Positions 60,001-64,000 of a stretch of 64,000 bases of DNA are shown one piece after another (the first letter of the stretch is position 1; every line of letters starts with the position of its first letter). The notes beneath the pieces are model-generated. The model was given only the letters and a program-made list of their open reading frames with translations. It made no database searches and was not told where the DNA came from. A program made the translations under genes and the position numbers. This DNA comes from Cryptomeria japonica (taxonomy: Eukaryota > Streptophyta > Pinopsida > Cupressales > Cupressaceae), in the NCBI RefSeq assembly GCF_030272615.1, contig NC_081415.1, positions 194,292,695-194,356,694 on the forward strand. Direction: 5' to 3'.

Positions 60001-61640
60001 ACTTCTTCTTTTATTTGAAAAATTATTAGAGTAAATAGATATATTTTTCTATAGTTTAATCATTAAATAAAAATTTCAAGTTAAACATTGCATGATAATT
60101 TAGATTATGTTGCGAATAAATTTATTTGTTAATCAAGAAACAAATTTGAATAACCTTGTAGATATTATACATCAAAAATCTCTAGTAAGTTCAATAACCC
60201 ATAAATAGGTATATTGAATCTTAAAAGATATTGTATTCATTTTGAATTGAATTTTGTACTCATTATGTTGGTGTGATTGCTTACCCATCAATTTATTAAT
60301 GTTATAGTAAAAGAAACTAAGTTACTCAACTTACTAGAATATAAGGACAAGATGCCATAGTGCTTGCGTGAGTCTCCCTAGTTCTTTAACTATTATTTTA
60401 TGGTGGAATTGGGCCACTAGTATAAATGGGTCTCCAATTTAAATGTTTTTCTTTTCAAAATATTTTAACTATTATTTATAATAATTAATGTCAAGGTATT
60501 GATAAGAAGACAATGCACCACACTTGCTAGAAAAGAATGATCCTTTAATTAATGATCAATAGATTACCACCCAAAGTAAACATTTGAAAAAACTAATGTA
60601 GAGATCACTTTCTACTATAGGTGTAAAGATCTACCTTTTGTTACCAAAAGGTCTTTAAGACCACTAGGAAGGTCCACCTCAATACAAGTTTTTAAGTGGA
60701 GACTAGCAAAATAAAACTTACCTAGATCATGGAATATAAATAATTCTAGAGGATAAATGATTTTATTTAATAAAACGAAAAACTAGCTAGAAATATCTAG
60801 AAGATGAACAAAGATGGGTACCTCAAGTCAAGCTTAACTTAAGAATATGGAATTTTGATCCATAAGGCAACACATGCTAATTTGTTGGAGATCTTTGAAA
60901 TGAAAAGAAAAATCTCTTAGTAAGATTATAAACCCCTAAAACCTTGATTGCTTAGGACTCTCATGGATGTTTAGACAAGATAATAAGAGAGTATTATTAG
61001 AGGACATGAAAAGTACAATATAGAATCACAAGAAAAATAATTATTGAAATATCAACAAATAAATGTCTTAATACAAGTTTCAAATTATCATAGCCTCATC
61101 ATATGCATTGGGTACAAACATTTACTCCATCTTTGAAACCATATTCATTAATAGACACAAGGTTTCCACAATCTATAATATCTCAATCAGTTGTTTCCGG
61201 TTTCGATCGTGTGAAATTTTTTGAATTGAAACCGGAAACAACTAATTGAAACCATACTCATTGCTAAAAATCAAAATTGAAACAAGTTTCAATTAAATTA
61301 TATTAATTATCTTAATTCAAAATTAATAACAGAGTTTCTAAATTATCAAAAAACATTAAAATAAAAAAAAAATAATAATCCCCAAATCAATATGAAACCA
61401 GGCCATTAAATCTACCTATAACTATATGGACAACTCTAAATAACACCTTTTAAATACATAACATGGAAAAGCCAGCCTATAATATTGATAATTAATACTG
61501 TTTGATGTGTCAATGAAACAGAATTTCTAGAACATATAATAAAAAAGCGCGACTTAGTGCATTCTACAACAGGTCTATTTCTATGATAACAAAGTAGTGA
61601 TATTTTTCCAAAGCAATTTCGCATGCGTTTTATAAAGGAA
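60001..61640. other. AT-rich segment with one long hairpin
   Basis: No gene is recognised. A perfect 16-bp inverted repeat (AGTTGTTTCCGGTTTC) lies at 61189-61204 and 61228-61243, with a 23-bp loop. Confidence 0.5.
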
Positions 61641-61650
61641 TCCTAATGGA

Positions 61651-62100
61651 AACCTACTTGAGTAATGCTTCAAGTTCAGGAGATAAAATGGGACCCCTGT
61701 TAGGAACTGGATGTTCTGAGTATTCAAGAGGAAGTGTGAGATTCCTATCATCACAATGGAATCTGAAGTGCTGAAACCATTGAATACCCTCCATTGATAC
61801 GTCTTGGACGACGTGCAAGGCTTTAAGAAGGTTATACCATCGTTCCTTTTTCTTTTCCTCCTTGTCCATTGATGTGGAAGTTCCGGTGGACAAACCATTC
61901 GTGTCCAAGGCCGCTTTCTTTTTGTCCTCCACCTTTTTCACTATCACATTCCTGGCAAACTTGTGGTAGTTTATATAGCATCTCCACTCCCGTGGAAGCT
62001 TATGGAATCCTGTCGCAAAACCCTTGAATTTATTCAATGTTTCAATTTCATCCTCAGTGTAGCCCTGCATCACTATCTGTCTGAGCTGCCATATACGTGT
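61651..62100 (-). CDS. Unidentified ORF of about 140-150 codons
   Basis: The minus-strand frame from MMQGYTEDEIETLNKFKGFA (62073) to PNRGPILSPELEALLK (stop at about 61654) is uninterrupted. It also stays open upstream to a TGA at about 62118 (STRIWQLRQIVMQG). It is rich in charged residues, with KKVEDKKKAALDT, MDKEEKKKERWYNLL and MEGIQWFQHFRFHCDD. There is no signal peptide or membrane segment. I do not recognise a family. The amino-acid composition looks protein-like rather than repeat-derived, so it could be a host gene exon, a transferred fragment or a decayed transposon protein. Confidence 0.45.
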
Positions 62101-62540
62101 CGACAGATGGTGTCATAAATGTTTCTTGATCTTTTCATAAGAATGTCAAAATTTCTCACTTTCTTTTATGCTGGATGCGTATTTTACATCCTTGATTTTG
62201 CAATAAATGATTTCGAATAATTAACACACGTGGCTATCACGTTATACGAAATATTCATTTTAAAGACAAAATAGCCACGGTCCTTTATGCTTGGCCTTTT
62301 CAGTAACCAAAAATAGATCTTCGTGAAGCATAGTGTAAGACCTGCAATTTATGCTTGGCTTTTTCAGTAATATTCAATTTTTATCTCTCAATATGCTTTT
62401 TATAAAGATGTTGCGAAAAGGGAAAAAGCCAAATAAACTGTATACTATTGTGTTTACTTTTTCGCATTTGGATTAGCAAACTGTAGGAAGACGGAATACA
62501 ACCCTCGGGCATTGTGTTGCCACTCTCAACATCATCTCTC

Positions 62541-62598
62541 GGCACTGGCTATGAAGCCATGTAAACCGCGGCACTGGCTATGAAGCCATGTAAACCGC
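62541..62598. repeat. 29-bp perfect tandem duplication
   Basis: Two copies of GGCACTGGCTATGAAGCCATGTAAACCGC, starting at 62541 and 62570, each with internal self-complementarity (GGCT/AGCC). Confidence 0.95.
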
Positions 62599-62723
62599 AC
62601 CTTCTAGCCTCCCTAAGATCCCTATAAATCTTCTGCTTCCGTATACACTCTGCCAGCCATCGTGCGTGTCTTGGGAAACGTGCCTATGCTGCTCGGAAAA
62701 CTCGTGCCCTGGTTTATGGGTTT

Positions 62724-62778
62724 TTAAGGGGAGGGGCCCCGCCAGCAAGCCGGCCAACCAGCGCCCCCTCCCCTTGAA
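62724..62778. repeat. GC-rich hairpin
   Basis: AAGGGGAGGGGCCCC faces GCGCCCCCTCCCCTT across a GC-rich loop containing CCGGCCAACC. It stands out in a region otherwise of low GC content and is followed by an AT-rich stretch. Confidence 0.7.
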
Positions 62779-62940
62779 AACTTTTTTTATATTATTTTTA
62801 ATTTTATTTAATATTTAATATAAAAAAAGCTAAGCAGAGAAAAATTCAATTCTTAACATTTCCTAACATTTCCAGTCCTCATTATCTTTTTGGGCACATG
62901 ACATAACCCATTAAACATCAGACTTTATAAATGCAATTAC

Positions 62941-63314
62941 CATTCCCAGCCTTGCCATAACGACAATGACCTTCTGATCTGCAATAGCTCCTACATGGAA
63001 TCTCCTTCCTGCAGAGCAACAAGTGTAGATGTAATAAATTTTTATATAAGTCTAAAAATAGTTCCATATAAGAAAGAACAGGCAAGAAAATTACCAGAAA
63101 GATCTATGTAGGAGATGTTTTCATTGACTATAAAATTTGGGGGTTGTAGTAGGGGCTCCATTTCAAAAGTGTTGGGAACAACCAAGCCCATGTAAGGGCC
63201 ATCCCTGTTAATTATATTAACATAGCCAAGAACCTTTGCCGAATGCTCTGCATTACATGCAATGGCCATGAAAATTAGGAGGAGCACACGAATATGCACC
63301 AACTTCAGAGCCAT
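62941..63314 (-). pseudogene. Bark-storage-protein-like gene 3, exons 1 and 2 only
   Basis: Exon 1 (63314-63095) has the signal peptide LVHIRVLLLIFMAIACNA, then GPYMGLVVPNTFEMEPLLQP and SYIDLSG before a GT donor. Exon 2 (63008-62941, 68 bp, in phase) gives RRFHVGAIADQKVIVVMARL, where genes 1 and 2 have VVMTGL. The donor after ATG is intact. I find no exon 3-6 homologue between here and gene 2, so the gene is truncated at its 3' side, or the remaining exons were removed by transposon activity. Exon 1 is one codon shorter than in the other two genes. Confidence 0.75.
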
Positions 63315-63374
63315 ACTGAAATCACAAAGCAAACTCGTGATTCACAGAGAGATTTGGGGTGTGGGTAGTAGGAG

Positions 63375-63435
63375 GTATGAAGGGCTTTTATTAAACTATC
63401 CAGAATTAGGTTTTATATTGGGTGGGTAGTTGTCC
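63375..63435 (-). promoter_or_regulatory. Candidate core promoter of gene 3
   Basis: On the minus strand TTTAATAAAAGCCCTTCAT lies about 70 bp upstream of the start codon, preceded by CCTAATTCTGGATAG, matching the gene 2 block at 38555-38615. Conservation across the two promoters supports a function. Confidence 0.45.
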
Positions 63436-64000
63436 CCACTTTGAAATGTGATATATTTGAATATTTATTTTACTTTAATTTTTAAAAAAGTTATATACAA
63501 AAATAAAATAATATTTCAAGTGAAAATAAAATAAAATATTTTTAATCTAAAACATTAAAAATTTATGTATTTATGTATGTATATAATGATAAAATAATTG
63601 ATTGCATAATTTGGTTAGGTTTCTCACAAAGGTTCAATTTTTGGTTTTGAAATTAAGTTAGGTTTTCAATTAGTTTTGTACCCATTGTCTTCTCTCTTTG
63701 ATCAGCTAGATCAGCTAGTACAGAAAGTTATTTATGATTTTTTTTTTTTAAATATATATATATATATAAGTTAGTTTTATTTTATCTTCAAAAATAAAAA
63801 TATTAATTTTGAAGTAAAATAAATTCTTATAAGTAAATAAAATAACTTCAAATTGATAATGTAATAGCTCTGTCACAAGCTAGGAAAATTGTTTTCTTTG
63901 GGTCAATAAGGAGATTAATATGTTGAAGGATGGAATTAAGGGCATCATTGATATTTTTAATGAGACGCTCATGCCAATATAAACTGACAAACTTCTCGAA
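63436..64000. other. AT-rich right end of the window
   Basis: A T-rich tract and a short TA microsatellite (about 63740-63770). No gene is recognised. Confidence 0.4.

Overview
The window looks like nuclear DNA of a seed plant. It is AT-rich and gene-poor, packed with nested and decayed retrotransposons, and its host genes have short exons and introns of up to about 3 kb. The mix of long-decayed copia, gypsy and L1-type LINE copies would fit a large gymnosperm (conifer-like) genome, but the species assignment is inference. I saw no bacterial genes, CRISPR array, rRNA or tRNA.

Host genes: three minus-strand members of one family, the secreted bark-storage-protein / vegetative-storage-protein branch of the nucleoside phosphorylase (PNP/MTAN) superfamily. 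Gene 1 (5160-9929) has six in-frame exons but lacks the motif carrying the catalytic Asp. Gene 2 (36420-38504) has the same exon structure and keeps that Asp, but carries a 1-bp deletion in exon 2 and a stop at the end of exon 3. Gene 3 (62941-63314) retains only exons 1-2. Genes 2 and 3 share a promoter-like upstream block. Other host-like remnants are a receptor-kinase pseudogene (about 41.24-41.77 kb), an unidentified exon at 42.98-43.27 kb and an unidentified ORF at 61.65-62.1 kb.

Mobile DNA from left to right: a broken copia pol with post-pol tandem repeats and an intact-looking 3' LTR (0.5-3.2 kb); LINE pieces (3.7-5.0 kb); a reverse-oriented gypsy element, gypsy 1 (11.3-23.65 kb), whose protease is split by a 6.1-kb element (12015-18152) with 25-bp terminal inverted repeats and a TGCA target duplication; a second gypsy element, gypsy 2 (33.05-35.5 kb), whose protease is cut by the right end of a related element (about 24.35-33.05 kb); a TA-flanked MITE family; telomere-like degenerate repeats (46.7-47.35 kb); and LINE ORF1, LINE RT/RNase H and a copia element nested in one another (48-59.3 kb).

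The most interesting structure is the pair of large foldback-like elements. Each has a terminal repeat resembling GGGTAWGTGCAC. Three roughly 0.9-kb arms or arm regions are related, and next to each lies a tandem array of short CG-rich palindromes. Further inward come a long AT hairpin, a polypyrimidine or polypurine tract, and 2.4 to 6 kb of a 20-bp self-complementary satellite (GGTCATATGGTGTCCTAAGG). No transposase is visible, so mobility would have to be supplied in trans.
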